DNA from: Herpetosiphonaceae bacterium
GTDB taxonomy: Bacteria > Chloroflexota > Chloroflexia > Chloroflexales > Kallotenuaceae
Assembly: GCA_036374795.1 (NCBI GenBank)
Contig: DASUTC010000248.1
Location: 1-32,726, forward strand
Direction: 5' to 3'
DNA length: 32,726 bases
Part shown: piece after piece, positions 8,462-16,455 of the stretch
Layout: every line of letters begins with the position of its first letter
How positions within the stretch are numbered: the first letter of the stretch is position 1
Notes under the pieces: generated by a model
What the model was told of the DNA's origin: nothing
Seen by the model: only the letters and a program-made list of their open reading frames with translations
The model's database searches: none
Position numbers and translations under genes: made by a program

Positions 8462-9400
8462 CTAGCGCACGCTTGTGCGGCGGCGTACGCTTCGGATAAT
8501 ACTCAGCCCGGCCAGCAGTGTCAGCACTGCGACCAGACCGAGCGGCGCGCTCGTCGTGCCGGTGTTGCCTGTGTCGGGGAGCCGCGCCGGAGGACGCGCG
8601 CCGCCACCGGCAGCCTCGACCGTAAACTCGCGCACGACAACCTGACCGTTGGCCTGGACCGGAACGTCGGGACCGTTCGGGAACTCGTACTGGCCCTTGG
8701 TGCCAGCGTCGATATGCAGCATCGGCGCGAGCTTATCGCCAGCGTTGAACGTCTCGTCCAGCTTAACCATCAGATTATTGGTTGTGCCAGCCTTGATGGC
8801 GGCCAGCCCGGCCAGCGGCGTCAGCATCATCTTGCCGTCGGGGCCGAACTTGTGGACGGCGACCCAGCCATCTTCCGCCGCGACAACCCGCTCGATCGTG
8901 ATCATGCTGTTGCTGATCGGCTGGTTGCGCACGGTGATGCTCGGTGTCACACCACCTGCCGGAGGCGCTGAGGGCGCGGGTGAGGGCGAAGCTGAGGGCG
9001 CGGGCGAGGGCGATGGAGAAGCCTGAGCCGCCGCGACGACGATCGTGCCCGACATACCGGCGCCGTTCGGACCGCCATGATACTCGCAGTAGTATGCAAA
9101 CGTGCCCGCCGCGCTGAACGTTACCGCGCTGGACGTAGCGCCCGACGCAACATTGCCGGTATCGAAGGAGCCGTTGTCTGCTTTCGCCGTATGCGGACGC
9201 TGCCCGGTATTCCTCCACGTCACGCTAGCGCCCACCGGCACTGTCACCGTTTTCGGCTCGAAGGTGTTGTCGCGCATCTCGATCACCACGCCCGTCTGCG
9301 CGACCGGCGCGGCACGCACAACTGTTGCCGCGAGGCCCAGAGCGACGAGCGCGATCATCGCAACGCCGATCAGCAGCCGACCGACGATTGGTGTACTCAT
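8462..9400 (-). CDS. Plastocyanin-like cupredoxin surface protein with LPDTG tail
   Basis: The 312-residue product has a signal peptide at about 1-31. A type I copper domain spans 38-124 with likely ligands H70, C105, H108 and M116 (RPHTA, then CEYH and a following Met). A Pro/Ser/Ala repeat linker covers 127-150. A second beta domain spans 153-265. The C terminus has LPDTG at 274-278, a hydrophobic stretch and RSVRRR, as in a sortase or archaeosortase-like sorting signal. It probably acts in extracytoplasmic electron transfer or copper binding (inference). AAGGAG precedes the ATG by 7 bases. An upstream dyad lies at 9449-9475. No sortase gene is in the window. Confidence 0.85.
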   Translation of the reverse strand: MSTPIVGRLLIGVAMIALVALGLAATVVRAAPVAQTGVVIEMRDNTFEPKTVTVPVGASVTWRNTGQRPHTAKADNGSFDTGNVASGATSSAVTFSAAGTFAYYCEYHGGPNGAGMSGTIVVAAAQASPSPSPAPSASPSPAPSAPPAGGVTPSITVRNQPISNSMITIERVVAAEDGWVAVHKFGPDGKMMLTPLAGLAAIKAGTTNNLMVKLDETFNAGDKLAPMLHIDAGTKGQYEFPNGPDVPVQANGQVVVREFTVEAAGGGARPPARLPDTGNTGTTSAPLGLVAVLTLLAGLSIIRSVRRRTSVR

Positions 9401-9448
9401 AGCACGCTCCTTAGCTGTTGCGCACCCGCCAGGCGAGTGCGATCTGCT

Positions 9449-9475
9449 CATAGCATCATACGAATGATTGCTATG
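9449..9475. promoter_or_regulatory. Inverted repeat upstream of the cupredoxin gene
   Basis: A near-perfect dyad reads CATAGCATCAT, a 4-base centre, then ATGATTGCTATG, with a single inserted T in the right arm. It lies 49 bases before the cupredoxin ATG. It contains a minus-strand TATGAT that could be a -10, so it may be an operator or a 5' UTR hairpin. The function is unknown. Confidence 0.35.
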
Positions 9476-9552
9476 CGCCATACAACCCGTCACTCAAGTA
9501 TTCGTACCCAATGCGTCGAATGAATCTATACTGCTCAGCACGGTGCGCGCAC

Positions 9553-9581
9553 AAAAAAAGGCGCGCACGAGTGTGCGCGCC
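9553..9581 (-). terminator. Rho-independent terminator after the anti-sigma gene
   Basis: On the minus strand GGCGCGCAC/GTGCGCGCC (9581-9560) forms a 9-bp stem with a 4-base loop, followed directly by seven Ts (9559-9553). It begins 17 bases past the anti-sigma stop and is a textbook intrinsic terminator. Confidence 0.9.
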
Positions 9582-9597
9582 GCGTCCAGATCAGCAT

Positions 9598-10455
9598 CTA
9601 GTCGGTCATTTCGAGGTAGTCCGTGAGGTAGATGCGCTCCGTCCGCGATAGCCGCTGCGCCTGGGCCGAGACTACCAGCGCGCCCCGCAGCACCGCCGGG
9701 CTGGTCGGCTGCTGGCTGCCGCCGCGCGGCTCGATCGTCACGCCCACGCCCTGATACGTCGCCAGCGGCTGGTCTACGGGCAGCAATACCCAGCCGTTGC
9801 CCGACTGTGGCACGAACGTGCCCACGCCGATCGGCGTGCCGCCCTGGTTCAGCCAGACCTGATAGACCTTGCCGGAGCCGGGATCGGGCAAGCCCTGCGC
9901 CACCAGACACGCAACCGACAACTGCGGCGAGGCCCAGAACCGACCGCTCGCGCTCTCGCCCGACAGCTCGTAGTCCTGAAGATCGGGCGTGTTGAGCACC
10001 CTGGTCATCGTCTGCCAGCTCTGGCGGCTGTTGGCAACCTGCGTGGAGAGCCTTTCGATTTGGGCGGCCTGGCTGTTCAGCCGCATTTGCAGCGCGATAT
10101 TCCAGCCGAGCAATGCCAGCAGCATCACAGCCGCGAAGCTCCATCGCGGCGCGAGTCGCACACGCCACCAGGGATGGGCGGCAGGCGCTGGCCGGCGCTG
10201 GGCCGCGCGCGACTCGACGGGAGCGGAGGTTGCCGCATCCAGAATGCGTGCGCGTAGCTCCGGCGGTGGCGTGGCCTGCGGCGCGGTATAGGGCAAGATC
10301 CGCGCGATGTGGGTATAGCCTTGCAGCGCGCGCTGGCAGGCTTCACAGCTCGCGAGGTGCGTCAGCAGATCGGGATCGGCCTCCGACTCGCCAAGGGCAT
10401 AGGCCGCAAGCTGCGGCTGAAGATCGTGACATCTATCGGTTGGATCGCTCGACAT
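9598..10455 (-). CDS. Membrane anti-sigma factor (RskA-like) with zinc-finger ZAS domain
   Basis: The 285-residue product has an N-terminal anti-sigma domain with the ZAS motif H33-x3-C37-x2-C40. A Pro/Ala-rich stretch and one membrane helix follow (about 106-125, around FAAVMLLALLGWNIAL). A short coiled segment comes next, then an extracytoplasmic RskA-type domain with GKVYQVWLNQGGTPIGVGTF near 195-214. Such proteins hold an ECF sigma factor inactive at the membrane until a signal releases it. The ATG at 10455 was chosen because it starts just before the ZAS domain; the SD is weak. The usual partner sigma gene is not adjacent on either side. Confidence 0.85.
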   Translation of the reverse strand: MSSDPTDRCHDLQPQLAAYALGESEADPDLLTHLASCEACQRALQGYTHIARILPYTAPQATPPPELRARILDAATSAPVESRAAQRRPAPAAHPWWRVRLAPRWSFAAVMLLALLGWNIALQMRLNSQAAQIERLSTQVANSRQSWQTMTRVLNTPDLQDYELSGESASGRFWASPQLSVACLVAQGLPDPGSGKVYQVWLNQGGTPIGVGTFVPQSGNGWVLLPVDQPLATYQGVGVTIEPRGGSQQPTSPAVLRGALVVSAQAQRLSRTERIYLTDYLEMTD

Positions 10456-11040
10456 GGATAACTCAACTTTCTGGCGACACATGCTCTGCCACGGCGCGCC
10501 AGCACATACGATCATGGCTCTATGCGATGGGCAACATCGCGCGGCGTTGCTTCTCAACGCTCTACACTCTATTATACTTTACGTAATAGCCCTGAGCCTG
10601 AATCTACGATCCTCCGGCAGCACCGCTGAATGGCAAAGCTCTCTGGAGCGTATCGGGCCTGCGACGAGAGCCTCCACTACGATTCTATCACCTTCCACGC
10701 ACTATACTGCTCGTCGCCCGACTCATGCCGCCAGCGCCGGACGTACCAGATCATCCTGGCCCCAACGATCCGTCGCGATCGGGACTGGAACTTCATGGAG
10801 CGCGCAGCGAGCAATTTCGCGAAAACTGCTACACTACCTCGTAGCGACCTCACCATAGCGCCGCGCTACGGTACAGGGCTTATGCATATCCATCCCATTC
10901 GCCCGGTTTGCCCCCCATCTCGCTCGGATTCGTCGGCTCTGCACCCGCTTGCCTGGCCCACGCCGAGCGGGCAGCGGCAGGCATGATGCCTCCCAATCCT
11001 AGCACGTTTATCGCGCATCACAAAGGAAAGATGAGTTTCT
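10456..11040. other. 585-base intergenic region without a supported gene
   Basis: Open frames here have no family signature or SD and read as chance. It contains a minus-strand TATAAT at 10576-10571, which could drive the anti-sigma gene with a leader of about 110 bases. A small hairpin, GCGTTG/CAACGC, lies around 10545-10560. No sigma-factor gene or RNA gene was recognised. Confidence 0.4.
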
Positions 11041-11640
11041 ATGGCGGTTATCGTTGAGCAATTCGCGCCAGACGTACAGGTGTACACCGCCGACGGCGCG
11101 CGCGTTCCACTCCGCACCTACTGGGGCCATCGCCCGATCGTGCTCACGTTTCTCCGGCACTTTGGCTGCGCCTTCTGCCGCGACTTCATCATCAAGCTGC
11201 GAGCCGCCTACCCCGATTTTGTGGAGCGCGGGGCGGAGATTACCGCTATCGCGCAGGGCAACGCGCCGCAGACGGCCCACTTCGCCAACATCCTGCGGCT
11301 GCCCTTTCCGCTGCTCGCCGATCCGAGCCGCGAGGTGTACCAGGCATTCGAGCTGCTCGAAGTGGGCTACACCACGCTGCTGCATCACTCGGTGATGCGC
11401 GAGGGGATGGCGCTGGCCGGGCGGGGCGAGCTACCCGATGTCGGCTATACGATCCAGACGATGCTGCCGACCAACAATATGTCGTTTCGGCAGATGGGCG
11501 GCACGTTTGTCATCGATGAGCAGGGGCGCGTCCGATATGCGCATGTCGACAAGCAGGTCTACGATCACCCGCAGATCCCGGATCTGCTTGAGATCGTCGG
11601 CAGCCTCACGGCTCAACCTGTAGGCACTGACGCAGACTAA
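11041..11640 (+). CDS. Peroxiredoxin-like (AhpC/TSA family) protein
   Basis: The 199-residue product has a thioredoxin fold. FGCAFCRDF at 42-49 puts a CxxC pair at C43 and C46 after the beta-strand PIVLTFLRH. The later MGGTFVIDEQGRVRYAHVDK is the usual strand-turn-strand of AhpC/TSA proteins. It is close to the AhpC-TSA_2 (PRXL2-like) group rather than classical 2-Cys peroxiredoxins, which have PxxxTxxC. It is probably a thiol-dependent reductase or peroxidase. The start ATG is preceded by an AAAGGAAAG stretch at a longer-than-usual distance. It is single-gene. Confidence 0.83.
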   Translation: MAVIVEQFAPDVQVYTADGARVPLRTYWGHRPIVLTFLRHFGCAFCRDFIIKLRAAYPDFVERGAEITAIAQGNAPQTAHFANILRLPFPLLADPSREVYQAFELLEVGYTTLLHHSVMREGMALAGRGELPDVGYTIQTMLPTNNMSFRQMGGTFVIDEQGRVRYAHVDKQVYDHPQIPDLLEIVGSLTAQPVGTDAD

Positions 11641-11651
11641 ACCAGATTACC

Positions 11652-11688
11652 ATACAAAGAAGTGCCCCTCAGCTTAGCTGAAGGGCAT
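11652..11688 (-). terminator. Terminator hairpin downstream of tRNA-Arg
   Basis: GCCCCTCAGC (11664-11673) pairs with GCTGAAGGGC (11677-11686) with one mismatch and a 3-base loop. On the minus strand it is followed by CACTTCTTTG. It lies just past the tRNA 3' end, between convergent transcripts, so it may serve both directions. Confidence 0.6.
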
Positions 11689-11689
11689 C

Positions 11690-11766
11690 TGGCACGGGCG
11701 ACAGGACTCGAACCTGCGACCTAGGGTTTAGAAGACCCTTGCTCTATCCATCTGAGCTACGCCCGC
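11690..11766 (-). tRNA. tRNA-Arg (anticodon TCT)
   Basis: The minus-strand sequence folds as a cloverleaf. Acceptor GCGGGCG pairs with CGCCCGT (terminal G-U). The D arm has GCTC/GAGC. The anticodon stem AGGGT/ACCCT carries loop CTTCTAA, giving anticodon TCT. The T arm is GCAGG/CCTGT with loop TTCGAGT. Discriminator G and CCA (11692-11690) are encoded. It would decode AGA codons. Confidence 0.96.
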
Positions 11767-11777
11767 ATGCGCCGCAT

Positions 11778-11806
11778 ATTATACCATGCCTCCGCGCACG
11801 CGAAAC
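11778..11806 (-). promoter_or_regulatory. Putative promoter of tRNA-Arg
   Basis: A perfect minus-strand -10, TATAAT (11783-11778), sits 11 bases before the mature tRNA 5' end. A weak -35, TTTCGC, is found 16 bases upstream of it. Confidence 0.5.
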
Positions 11807-11950
11807 GCTTACCGTGCCGCGTCCGCCGCTCTGATGCTCCTGGTACCGGATCAAGCAGGGTTTCGAGCAGGCCCTCACCCTGGCCCGCCCTGCCCCGCGC
11901 TCAGGCGGGCTTCCGCCCTCACGCCGCGCCTAGACCAACGGCTAGTTGTT

Positions 11951-11979
11951 TTGCGCCACTGCATGACCTAGAGTAGAAT
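11951..11979 (+). promoter_or_regulatory. Putative promoter for ino1
   Basis: -35 TTGCGC (11951-11956), a 17-base spacer and -10 TAGAAT (11974-11979). The leader to the GTG at 12053 would be about 67 bases. It shares its -35 with the promoter at 6086. The DNA between the tRNA and this site holds only a GCCCGCC/GGCGGGC hairpin (11883-11910). Confidence 0.45.
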
Positions 11980-12052
11980 GGATGGACAGGTGATGCAGCA
12001 AAATCTGGCATAGGGTCAAGTAAACCTGAGGGTTAAGGAGCGGAAACTAGAC

Positions 12053-13138
12053 GTGAGCGACAAAAAAATTCGGGTTGCCATCATCGGAGTTGGCAACTGC
12101 GCGTCCTCGTTGGTGCAGGGCATAGAGTTCTACAAGCATGCCAGCGAGGGCGATTTTGTGCCCGGCTTAATGCATGTCAACCTGGGCGGCTACCACATTC
12201 GAGACATCGAGTTCTCGGCGGCGTTCGACATTAACGTTACCAAAGTCGGTAAAGACCTCTGCGAGGCGATCTTTGCCGAGCCGAACAACACCTATAAATT
12301 CTCGGATGTGCCCTTTACCGGCGTCAAGGTGCATCGCGGCATGACCCACGACGGCATCGGCAAGTACCTCAGCGCGGTGATCCAGAAGGCTCCCGGCCCC
12401 ACCGACGACATCGTCGGCATCCTCAAAAACACGCACACCGACGTGGTCATCTCGTATCTGCCGGTCGGCTCGGAGATGGCGACGAAGTGGTACGTCGAGC
12501 AGGTGCTTGAGGCCGGCTGCGCGTTCATCAACTGCGTCCCCGTGTTTATCGCCTCGCAGGAGTACTGGCGCCGCCGCTTCGAGGAGCGCAAGCTGCCGAT
12601 CATCGGCGACGACATCAAATCGCAGGTCGGCGCGACGATCACCCACCGCGTGCTGACCAACCTCTTCCGCGAGCGGGGCGTGCGCCTGGATCGGACCTAC
12701 CAGCTCAACTTCGGCGGCAACACCGATTTCATGAACATGCTGGAGCGCGAGCGCCTGGAGTCGAAGAAGATCTCCAAGACCAATGCCGTCACCAGCCAGC
12801 TCGACTATCCGATCGACGCCGACAACGCGCATGTCGGCCCCAGCGACTATGTGCCGTGGCTCTCCGACCGCAAGTGGTGCTATATCCGCATGGAGGGCAC
12901 GACCTTCGGCAACGTGCCGCTCAACTGCGAGGTCAAGCTCGAAGTGTGGGACTCGCCCAACTCGGCGGGTGTGGTGATCGACGCGATCCGCTGCGCGAAG
13001 CTGGCGCTCGATCGGGGCATCGGCGGCGCGCTCTACAGCCCGTCGAGCTACTTCATGAAAACGCCGCCCAAGCAGTTCACCGACCACGAAGCGCGCGCCA
13101 GGACCGAGGCGTTCATTCGCGGTGATGAGCAGGTATAG
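12053..13138 (+). CDS. ino1: Inositol-3-phosphate synthase (myo-inositol-1-phosphate synthase)
   Basis: The enzyme isomerises glucose 6-phosphate to 1D-myo-inositol 3-phosphate with NAD, the first step to inositol lipids and inositol thiols. The 361-residue protein matches the short actinobacterial/archaeal form. An N-terminal Rossmann motif reads [14 protein letters not shown] (about 10-23). The conserved [15 protein letters not shown] is near 189-203, and [11 protein letters not shown] at about 223-233 is also typical. The start is GTG after an AAGGAG SD. The next gene, an acyltransferase of the PatA/HtrB type, follows 81 bases later and may be in the same operon, suggesting use in inositol-lipid synthesis. 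Confidence 0.93.
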   Translation: MSDKKIRVAIIGVGNCASSLVQGIEFYKHASEGDFVPGLMHVNLGGYHIRDIEFSAAFDINVTKVGKDLCEAIFAEPNNTYKFSDVPFTGVKVHRGMTHDGIGKYLSAVIQKAPGPTDDIVGILKNTHTDVVISYLPVGSEMATKWYVEQVLEAGCAFINCVPVFIASQEYWRRRFEERKLPIIGDDIKSQVGATITHRVLTNLFRERGVRLDRTYQLNFGGNTDFMNMLERERLESKKISKTNAVTSQLDYPIDADNAHVGPSDYVPWLSDRKWCYIRMEGTTFGNVPLNCEVKLEVWDSPNSAGVVIDAIRCAKLALDRGIGGALYSPSSYFMKTPPKQFTDHEARARTEAFIRGDEQV

Positions 13139-13219
13139 CCCGGCTTCCGGCACCGATTGGGAGCAGCCGCGCTGCTCCTGCCTGTTGTTCAGACCAGAGA
13201 CTTGCGGGAATCTCGCCTG

Positions 13220-14083
13220 ATGCAGATCGCAGCACTTCTGACATACGCCGCCCGGCTCGTGCCGCACGTGCCGCCTCGTCTCGGCTACGCGCTCTGCGAG
13301 CTGCTCGGCACGACCGTCGGGCCGCGCGTGCCAGCCTGGGCGCATGTCCTCGCCAACCTGAGCGTCGTCATGCCGCACGCCAGCCAGCAGGAGCGCGAGG
13401 CAGCCGCACGCCGCGTGATGATCGGCATGTTCAAAAACTATTTCGATCTCTTCCGCTTCCATACGCTATCGCCCGCCGCCCTCGCCCAGACGACGATCCT
13501 TGAGGGTAGACAGAACATCGAGCAGGCGCTGGCGCGTGGCAAAGGCTTGCTCGTCGTCGCGCCGCACTGCGGCAACTACACGATTAGCTTCACCGCGATC
13601 ATCCGCCACTTTGAAACGCGGGCGCTGCTGGTGGTCGAGCACATGGCCGATCCACGGGTGCATCAGATCATGAACCGGATGCGCAACATGCCGGGGATCG
13701 ATGTCGAGCCGCTGGGGCCGAATGCTGGCCGTGCAATCCTGCGCGCTTTGCGGCATAATCATGTCGTCGCTCTGGGCGGCGACCGGGCGATTGCCGAGAA
13801 TAGCGTGATCGTCGAGTTCTTTGGGCAGCCCACGCCGCTGCCGAGCGGCCCCGCGACGCTGGCGCTGCGCACGGGAGCGCCGCTGCTGACGGGCTTTACC
13901 AATCGGCTGCCCGACAATCGCTCGCAGGCCTGGTTCGATCCGCCGCTGCTGATCGAGCGCTCAGGAGCGCTTCAGGATGATATATGTGACGTAACGCAAA
14001 AAATCGCCTATATTATGCAGGCTTACATTCGCCGCGATCCAGCGCAGTGGCTGGTCGCGGAGCCCATGTGGCCGAGCTTATGA
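13220..14083 (+). CDS. HtrB/PatA-like membrane acyltransferase, variant active-site motif
   Basis: The 287-residue product belongs to the LpxL/HtrB lysophospholipid acyltransferase family, which includes mycobacterial PatA (acylates phosphatidylinositol mannosides). LLVVAPHCGNYTIS at 110-123 is the motif I region, and GGDRAIAENSVIVEFFGQ at 186-203 is the downstream conserved block. The family's HX4(D/E) motif reads H116-CGNY-T121 here, so the acidic residue is missing. An upstream in-frame start at 13157 adds no conserved sequence, so ATG 13220 is preferred; the SD is weak. The stop overlaps the GT2 start by four bases. Proximity to ino1 suggests an inositol-lipid role (inference). Confidence 0.82.
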   Translation: MQIAALLTYAARLVPHVPPRLGYALCELLGTTVGPRVPAWAHVLANLSVVMPHASQQEREAAARRVMIGMFKNYFDLFRFHTLSPAALAQTTILEGRQNIEQALARGKGLLVVAPHCGNYTISFTAIIRHFETRALLVVEHMADPRVHQIMNRMRNMPGIDVEPLGPNAGRAILRALRHNHVVALGGDRAIAENSVIVEFFGQPTPLPSGPATLALRTGAPLLTGFTNRLPDNRSQAWFDPPLLIERSGALQDDICDVTQKIAYIMQAYIRRDPAQWLVAEPMWPSL

Positions 14084-15144
14084 AACTAATCGTACAAATT
14101 CCGGCAAAAGACGAAGAAGAGCACCTGCCCGTGGTCCTGCGCGACATTCCCCGGCAGATACCGGGCGTCGATCGCGTCGAGGTGCTGGTGATCGACGACG
14201 GCTCACGCGATCGAACGGCCGAGGTCGCCATTGCGCACGGCGCGGATCATGTCGTGCGTCATATCAGCAACAAGGGCCTGGCTGCGGCCTTCCAGACGGG
14301 CATCGACGCGGCGCTGCGCCTGGGCGCGGACATTATCGTCAACACCGACGCCGACAACCAGTATCCGGGCGATCAGATCCCGGCGCTGGTCGGGCCGATC
14401 CTGGATCGCAGCGCCGACATCGTGATCGGCGATCGGCAGACGCACACGCTTGAGCATTTCACGCCGCAGAAACGGTTGCTTCAGCGCGTCGGCAGCTGGG
14501 TCGTGCGGCGCGCGTCCAACACCGAAGTGCCCGATAGCGTCAGCGGCTTTCGCGCGCTCTCACGCGAGGCCGCGCTGCGTATCTTCGTCACCACCGATTT
14601 TTCGTACACCGTCGAGAATCTGATCCAGGCAGGCAAGCGGCGGCTGACCGTGGCGCATGTGCCGATTCGCACCAATCAGACCCGACCGTCGCGGCTGCAC
14701 AAGGGCAACTGGAACTTCGTCAAGCGCCAGGCCTCGACGATCGTGCGAACCTACGCGACGTACGAGCCGCTCAAGACGTTCTCGTATATCGCGACGCCGT
14801 TCGTGGTGATGGGCCTGATCTTTTTGCTGCGCGCGGCCTTCGTCTATTTTGCGCGCAAGTTCCTGCCCGACTACAAAGAAGACAATATCCAGGCGCTCAC
14901 GCTCGGCACCGGCTTTCTGGTGCTGGGCTTTATCGTCTTCTTGATCGGGCTGGTCGCGGATCGCATCGGCGGCAACCGGCGCATGCTTGAGGAGCTGCTT
15001 TACCGCGCGCGCAAAGCCGAGCTTGACCATATCGGCTGGCGGCAGGTCGCCGAGGAGCGGCTGGATCGGCTGGAGGCGATGCAGGAGACTGGGCTGGTGG
15101 TCCACCGCGCGCGCGGCGATGCCAAAGATGTGGATAGCTCATGA
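14080..15144 (+). CDS. GT2 family glycosyltransferase (DPM1-like) with C-terminal membrane helices
   Basis: The 354-residue product has a GT-A domain at 1-225. PAKDEEEHL is at 8-16, VIDDGSRDRT at 37-46 and the metal-binding NTDADNQYPGDQ at 88-99. Two membrane helices lie at about 236-256 and 274-295, and a charged helical tail follows. The layout resembles polyprenyl-phosphate hexosyltransferases, which load dolichol- or undecaprenyl-phosphate with mannose or glucose. Substrate is unproved. The ATG lies in an ATGA overlap with the acyltransferase stop (14080-14083), and the stop again overlaps truB (15141-15144). The three genes are therefore translationally coupled. Confidence 0.87.
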   Translation: MKLIVQIPAKDEEEHLPVVLRDIPRQIPGVDRVEVLVIDDGSRDRTAEVAIAHGADHVVRHISNKGLAAAFQTGIDAALRLGADIIVNTDADNQYPGDQIPALVGPILDRSADIVIGDRQTHTLEHFTPQKRLLQRVGSWVVRRASNTEVPDSVSGFRALSREAALRIFVTTDFSYTVENLIQAGKRRLTVAHVPIRTNQTRPSRLHKGNWNFVKRQASTIVRTYATYEPLKTFSYIATPFVVMGLIFLLRAAFVYFARKFLPDYKEDNIQALTLGTGFLVLGFIVFLIGLVADRIGGNRRMLEELLYRARKAELDHIGWRQVAEERLDRLEAMQETGLVVHRARGDAKDVDSS

Positions 15145-16013
15145 CGGTCCACGGCTTTCTCAACATCGACAAGCCCGCCGGGATGACCTCGCACGATGTG
15201 GTCGCGAAGGTGCGGCGGCTGGTCGCGCAGAAGCGCGTCGGGCATGGCGGGACGCTCGATCCGGCGGCGACGGGCGTGCTGCCCGTGGCGCTGGGCGAGG
15301 CAACCCGGCTGGTGGAGTATCTGGTCGAGGGGCGCAAGCGCTACCTGGCCGAGGTGCGGCTGGGCATCACCACCACCACCGACGATGCCGAGGGCGAGAC
15401 GCTGCGGGAGCAGCCGGTCCCGCCTCTCAGCCACGACGATCTGACGCGGGCGGTGCAGCCGTTCATCGGCACGATCCGGCAGGTGCCGCCGATGTACTCG
15501 GCGATTCAGGTCGCGGGACAGCGTATGTACGATCTGGCACGGCAGGGCAAGACCGTCGATCTGGAGCCGCGCACGGTCGAGGTCGATCGGATCGAGGTGC
15601 TGGCCTGGGAGCCGTCGCTGCTGACGCTCGACGTGCTGTGCGGCAAGGGCACCTACATTCGCTCGCTGGCCCGCGACCTCGGCGCGGCGCTGGGCTGCGG
15701 CGCGCATCTCGCGGCGCTGCGGCGCACGCAGGTCGGGCCGCTGGGCATCGAGAGCGCCGTGCCGCTCGGCGTGCTGCTGGACGATCCGAGCCGCGTGTCG
15801 CACCATCTGCTGCCGCCCGCTACCGCCGTCGCCGACTGGCCCCGCGCCGATGTAGACGACGCGACGGTGCGCCGCATCCGTAACGGGCTGGCGGTGCGGC
15901 TGTGGGTCCAGGGCGAGCTAGCCCGCGCCCACGCGCCCGACGGCAGGCTGGTCGCGCTGCTGCGCCTCGACTCGGGCCTGTGGCAGCCGTTCAAGGTGTT
16001 TACGTGGGGTTAG
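15141..16013 (+). CDS. truB: tRNA pseudouridine(55) synthase TruB
   Basis: It isomerises U55 in the T loop of tRNAs. The 290-residue product carries GGTLDPAATGVL with catalytic Asp at D40. GFLNIDKPAGMTSHDVV at 5-21 and the KRYLAEVRLGITTTTDDAEG block (about 70-89) are typical. VLCGKGTYIRSLARDLG near 172-188 is the second family signature. The C-terminal portion is short and PUA-like. It starts with an ATGA overlap with the GT2 gene. In many bacteria truB sits with rbfA/infB/ribF; here it ends an envelope-lipid gene run instead. Confidence 0.95.
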   Translation: MTVHGFLNIDKPAGMTSHDVVAKVRRLVAQKRVGHGGTLDPAATGVLPVALGEATRLVEYLVEGRKRYLAEVRLGITTTTDDAEGETLREQPVPPLSHDDLTRAVQPFIGTIRQVPPMYSAIQVAGQRMYDLARQGKTVDLEPRTVEVDRIEVLAWEPSLLTLDVLCGKGTYIRSLARDLGAALGCGAHLAALRRTQVGPLGIESAVPLGVLLDDPSRVSHHLLPPATAVADWPRADVDDATVRRIRNGLAVRLWVQGELARAHAPDGRLVALLRLDSGLWQPFKVFTWG

Positions 16014-16455
16014 GTTGAGGTTTTCGGCGTGATATAACACGCCCCACGGATCGATCCATTCCACCTACGCTACACCGCTGCCGCCTCCTGCATGATCCTC
16101 GGCTCGTAGTCGATTGACAGCGTGGGCAGCCCTGGCTCGCGTAAGCGTTATGCGCCACGACCGTCGCCTCGACGGCGTTCCAGTAGATATACTCTCGCCA
16201 GGCTATACGCCCGTGTTGACAGACGCGCCGCGACCTTATACCCTACGCTTAACGCCTGATCACTGGCTACGTACAAGCAAAATAATTATGTAAACCGTGC
16301 CGTGTAGCACGCTGATCGCCAGCCTGCCGCACAGCCGAGGTACGCAAGGGTGCTCCAGAGAGCCGAGGATGTCGTCTCTGGGGCATTGCGCGTTTCATTA
16401 GGGATCGCACAGCCGCAGCCCGTAGATCTGCTGACGACACAAGGAGGGGAAGCGT
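16014..16455 (+). promoter_or_regulatory. Intergenic region and leader of argF
   Basis: Just after truB is a GGCGTG/CACGCC hairpin (16026-16043) without a T tract, a weak terminator candidate. A promoter candidate has TTGACA at 16216-16221, a 17-base spacer and TACCCT at 16239-16244. This would give an argF leader of about 200 bases. I see no T-box, ARG box or known riboswitch in it. An AAGGAGG SD lies directly upstream of argF. Confidence 0.45.

Noticed and set aside
10454-10986. Plus-strand frames in the gap before the peroxiredoxin gene
   Set aside because: No SD, no recognisable domain, and composition unlike neighbours' proteins.
12167-13462. 431-codon minus-strand frame opposite ino1
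   Set aside because: No family features; ino1 is unambiguous on the plus strand.
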